Shown here: piece after piece, positions 1 to 7,619 of the stretch | Layout: each line of letters starts with the position of its first letter | Position numbering within the stretch: the stretch's first letter is position 1 | Assembly: GCA_016935885.1 (NCBI GenBank) | Contig: JAFGQA010000099.1 | Span: forward strand, 1 to 46,441 | DNA length: 46,441 bases | Source of the DNA: Phycisphaerae bacterium | GTDB taxonomy: Bacteria > Planctomycetota > Phycisphaerae > UBA1845 > UTPLA1 | Direction: 5' to 3' | Notes under the pieces: model-generated | Database searches by the model: none | Told to the model about the DNA's origin: nothing | What the model saw: the letters and a program-made list of their open reading frames with translations, nothing else | Made by a program: the position numbers and the translations under genes

Positions 1-2
1 AC

Positions 3-105
3 TGCACGCTCTGCCGAGAATCCTTTCTCGGCACCGGCTTCAGGACCGAGAAGGGATTCTCGGTCCAGCAATCGTAGTCGCGTTTCTCATGAAACGCGGT
101 ACTAG
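3..105. repeat. Terminal triple-hairpin repeat, left copy
   Basis: This unit contains three consecutive hairpins: CCGAGAATCCTTTCTCGG, CCGAGAAGGGATTCTCGG and an arm pair GCGTTTC/GAAACGC. The reverse complement of the same unit lies at 46304-46408 with only a few mismatches. It is non-coding as far as I can see. Because both copies lie at the window ends, it is probably a high-copy dispersed repeat at which assembly broke rather than the boundary of a mobile island. Confidence 0.85.
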
Positions 106-235
106 AATGGATGCCCACGGGTAAGCTCCGCCGCCGCTGGCGGCTCCGCTTACACGTGCCACCGCGTCTGAACGCTGAACACGTACACCGGCAAAGCCGG
201 TGGCGTGATGGAAGTCCCTGAAAGGGGGTCGGCCT

Positions 236-335
236 CTGACGTTTTTGTGTTTCGATGTTCCGAGGTTTCACCGATTCGCCGTTTTGACGTTTCGCGGTTT
301 TGACGTTTCGATGTTCTGACGTTTCGCCCCAATGA
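236..335. repeat. Degenerate tandem repeat with GACGTTTCG core
   Basis: At least three ~16-bp units with the core TTTTGACGTTTCG, or its TTCTGACGTTTCG variant, run up to the start codon of the ecfT-like gene. Weaker units (GATGTTCCGAGGTTTC and similar) lie further left. Read on the minus strand the repeat would encode ETSKRR-like peptides. A related tract is read in frame inside leuS at 10053-10121. No ribosome-binding site is visible between the array and the downstream gene. Confidence 0.7.
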
Positions 336-1066
336 AGTACCAGCCTGGTCAATCGATGGTGCACCGTCTTCACCCCGTGGTGAAGCTTGCTTGGCTCCTG
401 TGGGTGACGGTAGCCGTGTTCGTGTTCGATTCGGTGGCCCTGCCGCTGATCGCCGTGGGCTGCGCCGTGGGCCTTCTGTGGCTGTCCGGGGTCGCCCCCT
501 GGCGCGTCGCGGGAATGCGAGTCTGGCTGGTCTTGGCCTTGGCGATCCTCGTCACGCAGCTCCTGTTTGTCCGCGAAGGCGCTCCCGTTGTCGGCCCGGT
601 GACCACCGGGGGGCTTATCGCGGGCGTTCGGGCGACAGGCCGGCTGCTGGCCGTCATCCTGATGAGCGCCCTATTCGTCACGACGACAGAGCCGTATGCC
701 CTCGCCTGTGGCCTGATGGGCATCGGTCTTCCGTATCGTTGGGGTTTTGCCCTGATCGCCGCGTTGCGATTGGCGCCCATCTTTCAACTGGAGGCCCACC
801 ATGTGTATCAGGCCCAGTTGGTGCGGGGCGTTGCCTACGACACCGCCGGGCCGCGCAGGTGGTGGCTGGTCCTGCGCCACCTTTGTCTGCCGCTTCTCGT
901 GTCCGCGTTGCGGACTGCGCATTCGCTGTCTCTATCGATGGAGGGCCGTGCCTTTGGCCTGTACAGGCAACGGACATATATGTGCGACGTGAGTGCGGGC
1001 CGCCGCGATTTCGTCGCAGGCGCGTTGCTGGCCCTGTCGATCGTGGCAGCGGCGATCAGATCATGA
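332..1066 (+). CDS. Energy-coupling factor transporter transmembrane protein (EcfT/CbiQ family)
   Basis: This 244-residue protein has about five hydrophobic segments (roughly residues 18-50, 64-80, 104-118, 136-150 and 226-242) and the two cytoplasmic Arg motifs of EcfT proteins: LVRG at 163-166 and SMEGRAFG at 202-209. The second is a variant of the usual A-R-G motif with A and G exchanged. EcfT couples two EcfA ATPases to a substrate-binding S component for uptake of vitamins or metal ions. No EcfA or S gene is in the window; they could lie upstream of its left edge. The ATG start follows a GACGTTTCG repeat array with no obvious Shine-Dalgarno sequence. The 3' end overlaps the convergent acyl-CoA synthetase gene by 11 bp. 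The substrate cannot be inferred. Confidence 0.88.
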   Translation: MKYQPGQSMVHRLHPVVKLAWLLWVTVAVFVFDSVALPLIAVGCAVGLLWLSGVAPWRVAGMRVWLVLALAILVTQLLFVREGAPVVGPVTTGGLIAGVRATGRLLAVILMSALFVTTTEPYALACGLMGIGLPYRWGFALIAALRLAPIFQLEAHHVYQAQLVRGVAYDTAGPRRWWLVLRHLCLPLLVSALRTAHSLSLSMEGRAFGLYRQRTYMCDVSAGRRDFVAGALLALSIVAAAIRS

Positions 1067-3161
1067 CCCGCACGTCGACGGCCTTGGCGCCTTGCCGGAA
1101 GGCGAATATCGGATTGATGTCCAGTTCTCGGATCTCCGGGTTGTCCACGAGCATCCGCGAGACGCGTTGGATGACCTCGATCAGCGCCCCCGTGTCCACG
1201 CCGGCCTGACCACGTACACCGGTCAGCAGTGGAGAAGCCCGTAGCGACTTGACCATCTCCTCGGCCTCGCGCGCGGCAACCGGCGTGATCTTGAAGCTCA
1301 CGTCCTTCAACACCTCGACATAGATGCCGCCCAGGCCGAACATGACGACGTGCCCCAGCCCCTCCACCGCCTTGGCACCCACGATGACCTCCACGCCGTC
1401 GGCTGGCTGGGCGCCGGTCCCACAAGTTAGCTGCTCCTGCACCAGGAATCGCGGCGACGCCTCGGCGAACCGGGCGGCCAGACCTTCTGCCTGTTCTCGC
1501 AGCGAATCACGGCCGCCGATGTGAAGAACCACGCCACCGCTGTCTGTCTTGTGGACGACGGTCTCGGCATCCACCTTGAGCACGACCGGGTAGCCGATCT
1601 CCTCCGCGGCGGCGAGACACTCGACGACGTTGCCGGCCGATCCGTATCGAGCCACGGGAATCCCGTAGCAAGCGCACAGATCGAAACCGGCGGCGGCGCT
1701 CAGATACGACCTGCCGGTCTCGTTCGCCGCCTTGATGATGGACCGCGCGCCCACGGCGTCCACATCGGGGAACGAAACCGCGGCCTCGGCGGGCCGCTTC
1801 AGGCTGGCGGCGTATCGTCCCATGGATGCCAGAACCTTGGCACCCGTCTCGGGCATGTCATAGGTCGGCACGCCGCCGCCGCGGATCACCTCGAGCGTCT
1901 CCGCCCAGCCCGCCTTTTCGGTCATGACGGTGGCGACGATCGGCTTGTGCGACCGGTAGTTGGCCTCTGCGATTTCGTGGGCGACGCCCAACGTGTCCAC
2001 GAAAAACGGCGTGACGAAGTTCAGGAAGATCGCGTCGATGTCCTCGTCATCCAACAAGGCGTTGATCGCCGCGGCGAAGTGCTCGGGACCGGCCGTGGCC
2101 AGCACGTCTATGGGGTTGTTGATTGACGCCTCGGGCAGAAGCCTCTCTCGCAAGAATGCCTCGGTTTGTTTCGACAGCGGCGGCATGACCATGCCGTTTT
2201 CGATCAGTTCGTCGGTGGCGATGATCGCCGGGCCGCCCGTGTTGGCGATCATGCCGACGCGATTGCCCGCCGGCACCGGCTGCGAGGCAAAGCCGATGGC
2301 CGACTGGCACAGTTCCTCGGTGTTGCGGAAGGCGACGATGCCTGCCTTCTCGAAGACGAGCTCCATCGCCGTGTCCTGCTTCACCAGACCGCCTGTGTGT
2401 GATGACACGGCCTTGGCACCCTCGGCGGTTCGCCCGACCTTCATGGCCAAGATCGGCTTTCGGCGGGCCACCTCCGTCGCCGTCTCCAGAAACGCCCGAG
2501 GATCCGGCAGGCTTTCGATGTGCACGACGATGACCTTGTTCTGATCGTCCGCGCCGTAGTGCTCGATGATCTCGGGGATGGACACGTCGCAGGCGTTGCC
2601 GTTGCTGGCGTACTGCCGCACGCCGACGCCAAGCTCCGTGATCCGCTGGTGGATCACCTCTCCCACGCCGCCGCTCTGTGCTACGATCGAGATGTGCCCG
2701 GGCGTGGGCCGCGTGAACGTGAAGTTGCAGTACGCCCGAACGGCCGGATCGGTGTTGATGATTCCTTGGCAGTTCGGCCCGAACACGCGCACGCCCGTCT
2801 TCTTGGCAATCGCGACGAGTTGCCCCTCGAGCGCCGCCCCATCCTCGCCGATCTCGCGGAAGCCGGCCGTGTTGACGATGACGGCCTTGACACCCTTCTT
2901 CGCGCAGTCCTCGATGCAGGCGGGGACGTACTCGTTCTTGATGACGATGTGCGCCACGTCCACCGGCTCGGGCACGTCGAGGATCGACGGATATGCCTTC
3001 AGCCCACGAATCTCGCCGCCCTTGGGATTGACCGGGTAGATCGGCCCGCGAAAGCCGAAATCCAACAGGTTCTCGATAATGCGGTAGCCGATGGTCAACT
3101 CCCGATTGGAAGCGCCAACCACCGCCACCGCCCGCGGCGAGAACAATGCGTTGAGCGACAT
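1056..3161 (-). CDS. Acetate/acyl-CoA ligase (ADP-forming), fused alpha-beta subunits
   Basis: This 701-residue protein has the full fused Acd architecture: an N-terminal CoA-binding Rossmann domain (VVGASNRE at 14-21), a central succinyl-CoA ligase-like flavodoxin region, and a C-terminal ATP-grasp domain from about residue 475. The catalytic His of the alpha part is in SSHTGG (H255), and the second phosphohistidine-relay His is in VVHKTDSGGV (H537). The enzyme would interconvert acyl-CoA, ADP and phosphate with free acid, CoA and ATP in the cytoplasm, typically for substrate-level phosphorylation. There is no GNAT domain, so it is not a Pat-type protein acyltransferase. The ATG is preceded by GGAG at about 9 nt. 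It is convergent with the EcfT gene and divergent from a short ORF at 3273. The acyl substrate is not determinable. Confidence 0.93.
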   Translation of the reverse strand: MSLNALFSPRAVAVVGASNRELTIGYRIIENLLDFGFRGPIYPVNPKGGEIRGLKAYPSILDVPEPVDVAHIVIKNEYVPACIEDCAKKGVKAVIVNTAGFREIGEDGAALEGQLVAIAKKTGVRVFGPNCQGIINTDPAVRAYCNFTFTRPTPGHISIVAQSGGVGEVIHQRITELGVGVRQYASNGNACDVSIPEIIEHYGADDQNKVIVVHIESLPDPRAFLETATEVARRKPILAMKVGRTAEGAKAVSSHTGGLVKQDTAMELVFEKAGIVAFRNTEELCQSAIGFASQPVPAGNRVGMIANTGGPAIIATDELIENGMVMPPLSKQTEAFLRERLLPEASINNPIDVLATAGPEHFAAAINALLDDEDIDAIFLNFVTPFFVDTLGVAHEIAEANYRSHKPIVATVMTEKAGWAETLEVIRGGGVPTYDMPETGAKVLASMGRYAASLKRPAEAAVSFPDVDAVGARSIIKAANETGRSYLSAAAGFDLCACYGIPVARYGSAGNVVECLAAAEEIGYPVVLKVDAETVVHKTDSGGVVLHIGGRDSLREQAEGLAARFAEASPRFLVQEQLTCGTGAQPADGVEVIVGAKAVEGLGHVVMFGLGGIYVEVLKDVSFKITPVAAREAEEMVKSLRASPLLTGVRGQAGVDTGALIEVIQRVSRMLVDNPEIRELDINPIFAFRQGAKAVDVRVMI

Positions 3162-3272
3162 CGTTTGGTCTCCAAGCCAGCGTGTCGTCGTTTCTGGACG
3201 GACAACTCGCTTCGCGAATAGACATCCCCGTGGTGAACCCGTACGCGTCTCGGCCGATCATGGAGGATCGCC

Positions 3273-3413
3273 ATGAACAAGGAGTATATCATTAGACGCG
3301 ACTACGAGGAATGGAATGAACCGATCGAGCCGATGCCGAAAGGAGGCGTACTCCAGACCGTGGTTGTCGGCATGGGATCCTTCCGCACCCAGTTGCTCCG
3401 CGAGGGGCCGTGA
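3273..3413 (+). CDS. Putative 46-residue small protein, unknown function
   Basis: A short ORF starts with MNKEYIIRRDYEEW and ends with QLLREGP. Its ATG is preceded by GGAGG with a 7-nt gap, one of the best ribosome-binding sites in the window. It reads divergently from the acyl-CoA synthetase gene across a ~110-bp intergenic space. The peptide is mixed charged then hydrophobic (VLQTVVVGMGS) without a signal peptide or metal-binding motif. I do not recognise it. It could be a genuine small protein or the 5' stub of a lost gene; no continuation in another frame is apparent. Confidence 0.45.
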   Translation: MNKEYIIRRDYEEWNEPIEPMPKGGVLQTVVVGMGSFRTQLLREGP

Positions 3414-3582
3414 GTGCGAACGTGCATTCGAGGTGTTCGGCGCCCTCCGAGGAGGACTCGACGGCGTTGACGATCCACGAGGTTCCGCCGTTTGCCTCGG
3501 TGTTTGTTCGAGGCCCTCGCGCGTGGAGGCGTCGTTGGCCGCGGCCGGATCGGGTCACAGCGATGGGGCTTTTCGGTCGGTG

Positions 3583-6297
3583 TCACGGGCGTGGCACTTC
3601 CGAGGCCGGGGCGGTGGTCGGGCTGGGCGATGCAGGGGCGTACCTTCGTGCCATGCCAGGCAACGCGCCGTAGTGTGCGGGACGCTCGGCGGCGGGGATC
3701 CGGCTCAGATCGTCGTAGGCTTGCCGGGCAAGTCGGGCGAGTTCGGCGTTTAGATCGGCGGCCGTTTGCCTGTCCGGCGGGAGGTACGAACGGATGCGAC
3801 CGTCTAGATAGACGTCGCTGCCCACCATGACGTGCAGCAACGCCGACAGCCGCCACAGTGGGTGAAGGCGCTCGGGAAACTCGGTCGGTATGACCACGCC
3901 CCATACGAATCCGTGCTCCGGCTGGGGGTTCGCCCGGTATTCGTGCATGATCCCGAGGACGGCGTAATACTCGGCGGCGATGACCGCGTCGTATGCCTCC
4001 TTGTAATGCGCTCGATCGGCCTCGTAGAGCATCCGCGCAAGCGTGAGGAAGGCGTCGACCTCCGCATCGTGGGGCCGGCGGTAGCGGCTTTGCTGGCGTT
4101 CGAGTCTGCGGTAGAACTCCGCCGCGAGGCGTTGATCGGCGATGGCCTCCTGCGGCTGGCCCGCGCGCCGTTTCAAAAACGCGTCGATTCGGAGTAGCTC
4201 GACGATGGGCTCGGCAGAGGATTCGTCCGAGCTTCCGGTTGCGGCGGCCCGCGCGTCGGGCAGATTGCGCTTCAGGAACGCGATCACGGCGGGATCCCCG
4301 GAGGTCTCGATCAGGATTCGCTGGAGAGGCGAGTCCAGCGAGCCGGACCTCAAAGCTCGTTGTACGCAGCGAAGCCGTTCGACCGGAGCGTTGGTCAGCA
4401 AGTCCGCATACAAGGTGTTGGCCGCGACGTTGTACGGATTCAGGCGGCTGGACAGGGCGTTTTCGAGCACATCGCGTGCCGCGCCGGTTTCGCCCGCGAG
4501 GATGAGCACGTCGGCGTACATTGCGGGCACATCGTGGAGTGCGGGGATCGTCTCGTAGAGGTCGTGCCACATCGCCCGGGCTGCTTCGATTCGCTGCAGC
4601 TGTGGAGCTGTGTGGGCCTCGTGCGAAGCGAGGATCGCGGCGTCGTAGCGTGCGGGCACGGTCTTGTCGGCGTAGAGCCTCGATGGGAATCGGCCGTCGG
4701 GACCGCGACGCTGCCGCGCTGTGGCAACGGCCCTGTTCAAGTCGGCGGCCGAGACGCCGATGCAGGTGATCGCCGACAGCACGAGGATCGGGCGAGCCCA
4801 CGACCGCGAGACATGCATTCGTGCGGCAGTGGTCCCGCCCCGCCGCGTTGTACGACACGACGCGGCAAGGAGGCCGAGCAACGTCCAATACCAGGGCGGC
4901 ATCATCGGGGTGCGCAGCGTGATGCTCGCGCACTCGGTGATGATGATGGCGGTCAGGCCTGCTATCAGTGCCACAGCCGCGGCACTGTTTGTCGGGCTCG
5001 GATCACGTACGGGGCGATTGTCGGCACCCATGTGGCGTTTCTCGGCGGTGGCCTCCTTACGGAGGTGGCGAACGGCCAGATAGATGGCCCCCATGGGCAA
5101 GGCCAGATAGGCGACTGCGGCGGGGATGCCGAGTTCGACCGCGGCCTGGATCCATTCATTGTGGGCGTAGAGGTTCACGTTGCCGTGAAAGAAATGGGGT
5201 GACTCGGCGCGCAAGGGGGCAACGGCGTTGGTCATCTCGACGACGAACGTGTCGGGGCCGAAGCCGAGCAGCGGATGTGCCGCGATCAGGCCGCCGGATA
5301 GCTCCCAATATGCCAGACGCAGGGCGACGGGGCCCGATACCTCGCGGGACAGGTTCTTGAGTTGCGTGGCGACATACGTCGTTCCAGCGACGACCAAGAC
5401 GAGAAACAAGCCGACAACGACGACGCCCAAGACACGACTGCGATACCGGATGCACAGAAGCAACACGCCGATGATCAGACAGGTGGCGATGGACGCTGCC
5501 GCGGGGGCACGCCGGCCGGTCTGCTCGAGTACATAGACCCCAACGATGCAGGTCAACACGAGAACGACGCTGGTTGGCCGAAGGCGCCGGAAGAACGCCT
5601 GTCCAGCCGTCCACCCTCCGGCGAGCGTTGCCCAGACCGCTGCAAGGGCGGCGGTGATGGTGATTGGCCCGACGGGCCACTGAAAATGCGCGAGATCTCG
5701 ATTGGCGCGATCGGCAATGGCCAGCGTCATGCAACAAAGCGCCAGGATCAACAAGGCGGTGAGCGCTTGCCGGACCATGCCCGGCGTGAACGTGCGAGCG
5801 ATGAGTAGGGTCCAGCCCACGCCGGCGACGAAGCGTACGATCCACCCCCAGGACAGGTCAAACGTCCCATTTGCGGCGGCCGATAGGAGTGCCAAGGCGG
5901 TGACGCCAAACGCTGAGTAGGAGATCCAGGTATCAATGGGATTGGCGAATGCCGCGGCTGGCCCGGGCGACGTGCCTGGCTTAAGGCAGCCGTGTGCTCC
6001 GGTCGTGCTGGTGGCCTTACTTGATGTGGCGGTGCTGGGTGAGGCGCCGACGACGAGCAAGGCCAGTCCGAGCGAGCAAAGCAAGGCGATGTCTCGAACA
6101 TCCGTGATGCCAGAGGTGGGGATGGGCAGCGTCAGGAAGTCCGCAATGCCCCGCAGAACCGTGGTTTCGGCGGTTTCGCCGGCTTCGACGGGCCGATTCA
6201 CTGGTCCGTCGCCCGAGTACAGGACCGTGGCTGCCCCGTTGGCGAAAACGATCAGGGCGACGAGACATCGACCGACGCGGCGTGTCATACGTTCCAT
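3583..6297 (-). CDS. O-antigen ligase/polymerase family membrane protein with large C-terminal periplasmic domain
   Basis: This is a 904-residue polytopic protein. About a dozen hydrophobic segments lie in the first ~520 residues. The Wzy_C/WaaL-type signature is the loop around residues 334-395, containing AAHPLLGFGPDTF and YAHNEWIQAAVELG, with the conserved His at 379. Such proteins transfer or polymerise lipid-linked glycans on the periplasmic face of the inner membrane. Residues ~540-904 form an unusually long soluble tail rich in Ala, Arg and Glu helices, compatible with tetratricopeptide-like pairs, as seen in planctomycete members. It stands alone in the operon sense: a terminator for the upstream gene lies just before it. 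The ATG at 6297 is not backed by a strong Shine-Dalgarno; a second ATG nine nt downstream is possible. The glycan substrate is unknown. Confidence 0.85.
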   Translation of the reverse strand: MERMTRRVGRCLVALIVFANGAATVLYSGDGPVNRPVEAGETAETTVLRGIADFLTLPIPTSGITDVRDIALLCSLGLALLVVGASPSTATSSKATSTTGAHGCLKPGTSPGPAAAFANPIDTWISYSAFGVTALALLSAAANGTFDLSWGWIVRFVAGVGWTLLIARTFTPGMVRQALTALLILALCCMTLAIADRANRDLAHFQWPVGPITITAALAAVWATLAGGWTAGQAFFRRLRPTSVVLVLTCIVGVYVLEQTGRRAPAAASIATCLIIGVLLLCIRYRSRVLGVVVVGLFLVLVVAGTTYVATQLKNLSREVSGPVALRLAYWELSGGLIAAHPLLGFGPDTFVVEMTNAVAPLRAESPHFFHGNVNLYAHNEWIQAAVELGIPAAVAYLALPMGAIYLAVRHLRKEATAEKRHMGADNRPVRDPSPTNSAAAVALIAGLTAIIITECASITLRTPMMPPWYWTLLGLLAASCRTTRRGGTTAARMHVSRSWARPILVLSAITCIGVSAADLNRAVATARQRRGPDGRFPSRLYADKTVPARYDAAILASHEAHTAPQLQRIEAARAMWHDLYETIPALHDVPAMYADVLILAGETGAARDVLENALSSRLNPYNVAANTLYADLLTNAPVERLRCVQRALRSGSLDSPLQRILIETSGDPAVIAFLKRNLPDARAAATGSSDESSAEPIVELLRIDAFLKRRAGQPQEAIADQRLAAEFYRRLERQQSRYRRPHDAEVDAFLTLARMLYEADRAHYKEAYDAVIAAEYYAVLGIMHEYRANPQPEHGFVWGVVIPTEFPERLHPLWRLSALLHVMVGSDVYLDGRIRSYLPPDRQTAADLNAELARLARQAYDDLSRIPAAERPAHYGALPGMARRYAPASPSPTTAPASEVPRP

Positions 6298-6335
6298 CGT
6301 CGCCGCGCGGAATCATCTTCGCAAGAAGAGGCGAC

Positions 6336-6370
6336 ATGCAAAAGAAAAACGCAGGCGAGGTGGCCTGCGT
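6336..6370 (-). terminator. Rho-independent terminator for the coiled-coil gene at 6608-6871
   Basis: On the minus strand the stem ACGCAGGC/GCCTGCGT with a 6-nt loop is followed by TTTTTCTTTT. It sits ~240 bp downstream of the coiled-coil gene and ~40 bp before the start of the O-antigen ligase gene, so it should insulate the two. The plus strand also has a modest T-rich tail, so it could act in both directions. Confidence 0.75.
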
Positions 6371-6607
6371 CTTTCTCCTTCCCCTCCAAGATGACACCAT
6401 GCCTGAGGGCAATTCGGCATGATCAATCTCGTGCCGATCCCTATCGGCTTCCGCTGTTCCCCCCCAGGTCAGCGGGTTCGAGCTTCGCTCCCCAACGAAG
6501 ATCGAATGCCTGGCAGTTTTCAGGATCGCCACTCCGACTGGGTTGGGTCCTTGTCGGGGGCTGAGATGTCTCGTGTCTCTGCGAAGTCTGTTTTCCGGGC
6601 CGGGCGA

Positions 6608-6871
6608 TCAGGACTCAGGTTCCTCCTCGAGCATCTTGCGAAGGTAATTATTCTCGCGGCGGGTCGCTTCCAGGTCAAAGAGCAGGTACTTGATCGACAG
6701 CCGCAGGTAGTCAATGGAGCTTTGCAGACTGCTGACGGTCTGCTTGAGTTTCTTGTGACGCTGCTTCGTCTCCTCGGCGATCGCTTCGAGTTTGGCTCGC
6801 TCGCTGGCGGGCATTGTGCCGATTTCCTCGACAAGCTCCGCGAGCTTATGCTGAAAGGTGGTCTCGTCCAT
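6608..6871 (-). CDS. Small conserved coiled-coil protein, unknown function
   Basis: This 87-residue, highly charged helical protein starts MDETTFQHKLAELVEEIG and ends LRKMLEEEPES. Hydrophobic residues recur at heptad-like spacing through SSLQSSIDYLRLSIKYLLFD, suggesting a long amphipathic coiled coil. I chose the ATG at 6871 because GGGAGG lies 6 nt upstream. The same frame stays open upstream to 7222, but that extension has Arg/Ser/Gly-rich, non-protein-like composition. It resembles short hypothetical proteins common in Planctomycetota, but I cannot assign a function. A rho-independent terminator follows at 6336-6370. Confidence 0.72.
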   Translation of the reverse strand: MDETTFQHKLAELVEEIGTMPASERAKLEAIAEETKQRHKKLKQTVSSLQSSIDYLRLSIKYLLFDLEATRRENNYLRKMLEEEPES

Positions 6872-7358
6872 CTGGTTCCTCCCCTCGAGTCTGACCTCGG
6901 CCTGTTGCTCTCTTCGGGAGCCGGCTGTCTCACGCTTGCCACACGCTGCGGCGTTCACGCCGCCGACCGTCGAGCAACCGCCATGCCTGCCCGATGGCGA
7001 TGGCGGCCGCCAGGACTGTGCGGTGTAACCTGTTCTGCGAACACGGATTAGAGCGTGGCGGGCGAACGGCGGGTGCCAGGCGGGCAGTTCAGTTTCTGCG
7101 GGTTCGTTGCGAATCGGAAACAGATCCATCGCACGACGACGGCCCTTCCGGCTGTAATGCGTTGATAAGAATAAGGTTAGCACCAAACACGCCAGGCACA
7201 ACATGACGCCGGTTCCATGCACGCAGGGGCCACGCCGGCCTTCTACATCTCAACTGTGCGCCCGCGGCAAGGCGTCATAACGAGACGTGGCGCAAGGCCC
7301 CGTGTTGCGGCGGTCCCAGTTCGTCAGGCGTCGGATCTTTGGGACCCGGGAAGGGTCC
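6872..7358. other. Intergenic region without a recognisable gene
   Basis: This ~490-bp stretch lies between the coiled-coil gene and the first copy of the 130-bp GTGACA-bounded element. A short AT-richer segment at about 7155-7195 could hold the promoter of the coiled-coil gene, but I see no convincing -35/-10 pair. Open frames here have composition unlike the neighbouring proteins. Confidence 0.5.
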
Positions 7359-7488
7359 GTGACACTTCCGGCGGCATTCGATTCTGGGTGCCACGGGCGG
7401 CTTGTCCGCCCGTGCGGTCTCTCTGGTGGGCGCATGGGGCGGACGCACTGGCAGGCAAGCTGCCAGTGGCACCCACCGAAACTGTCAT
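7359..7488 (+). repeat. GTGACA-bounded two-hairpin element, copy 1
   Basis: One of four ~130-bp copies (also 15053, 16552 and 28134), all in the same orientation. Each opens with GTGACACTTCCGGYGGCATT, contains the hairpin GGGCGG-CTTGT-CCGCCC and a second hairpin CTGGCAG-GCAAG-CTGCCAG, and closes near TGTCA(C). GTGACA at the start and TGTCAC at the end form short terminal inverted repeats. Each hairpin is flanked by a GTGCCAC/GTGGCAC tag. Confidence 0.8.
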
Positions 7489-7619
7489 GGCCCCCCCGGC
7501 CATGTCGCGATCAGATGTCGCATTTGGCCGCCCGGCGTGTTGCCCATAAACTAAAGGGTTTTCGCATTAGTCATCAGTGACGATCGTTGCAGCGCGACGA
7601 GGCCATCGGGCGGGACGGC

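Noticed and set aside
3302..4933. Long Arg/Pro-rich minus-strand frame overlapping the O-antigen ligase gene
   Set aside because: It is an alternative frame of a high-GC gene; composition is non-protein-like and the other frame has clear membrane segments and family motifs.
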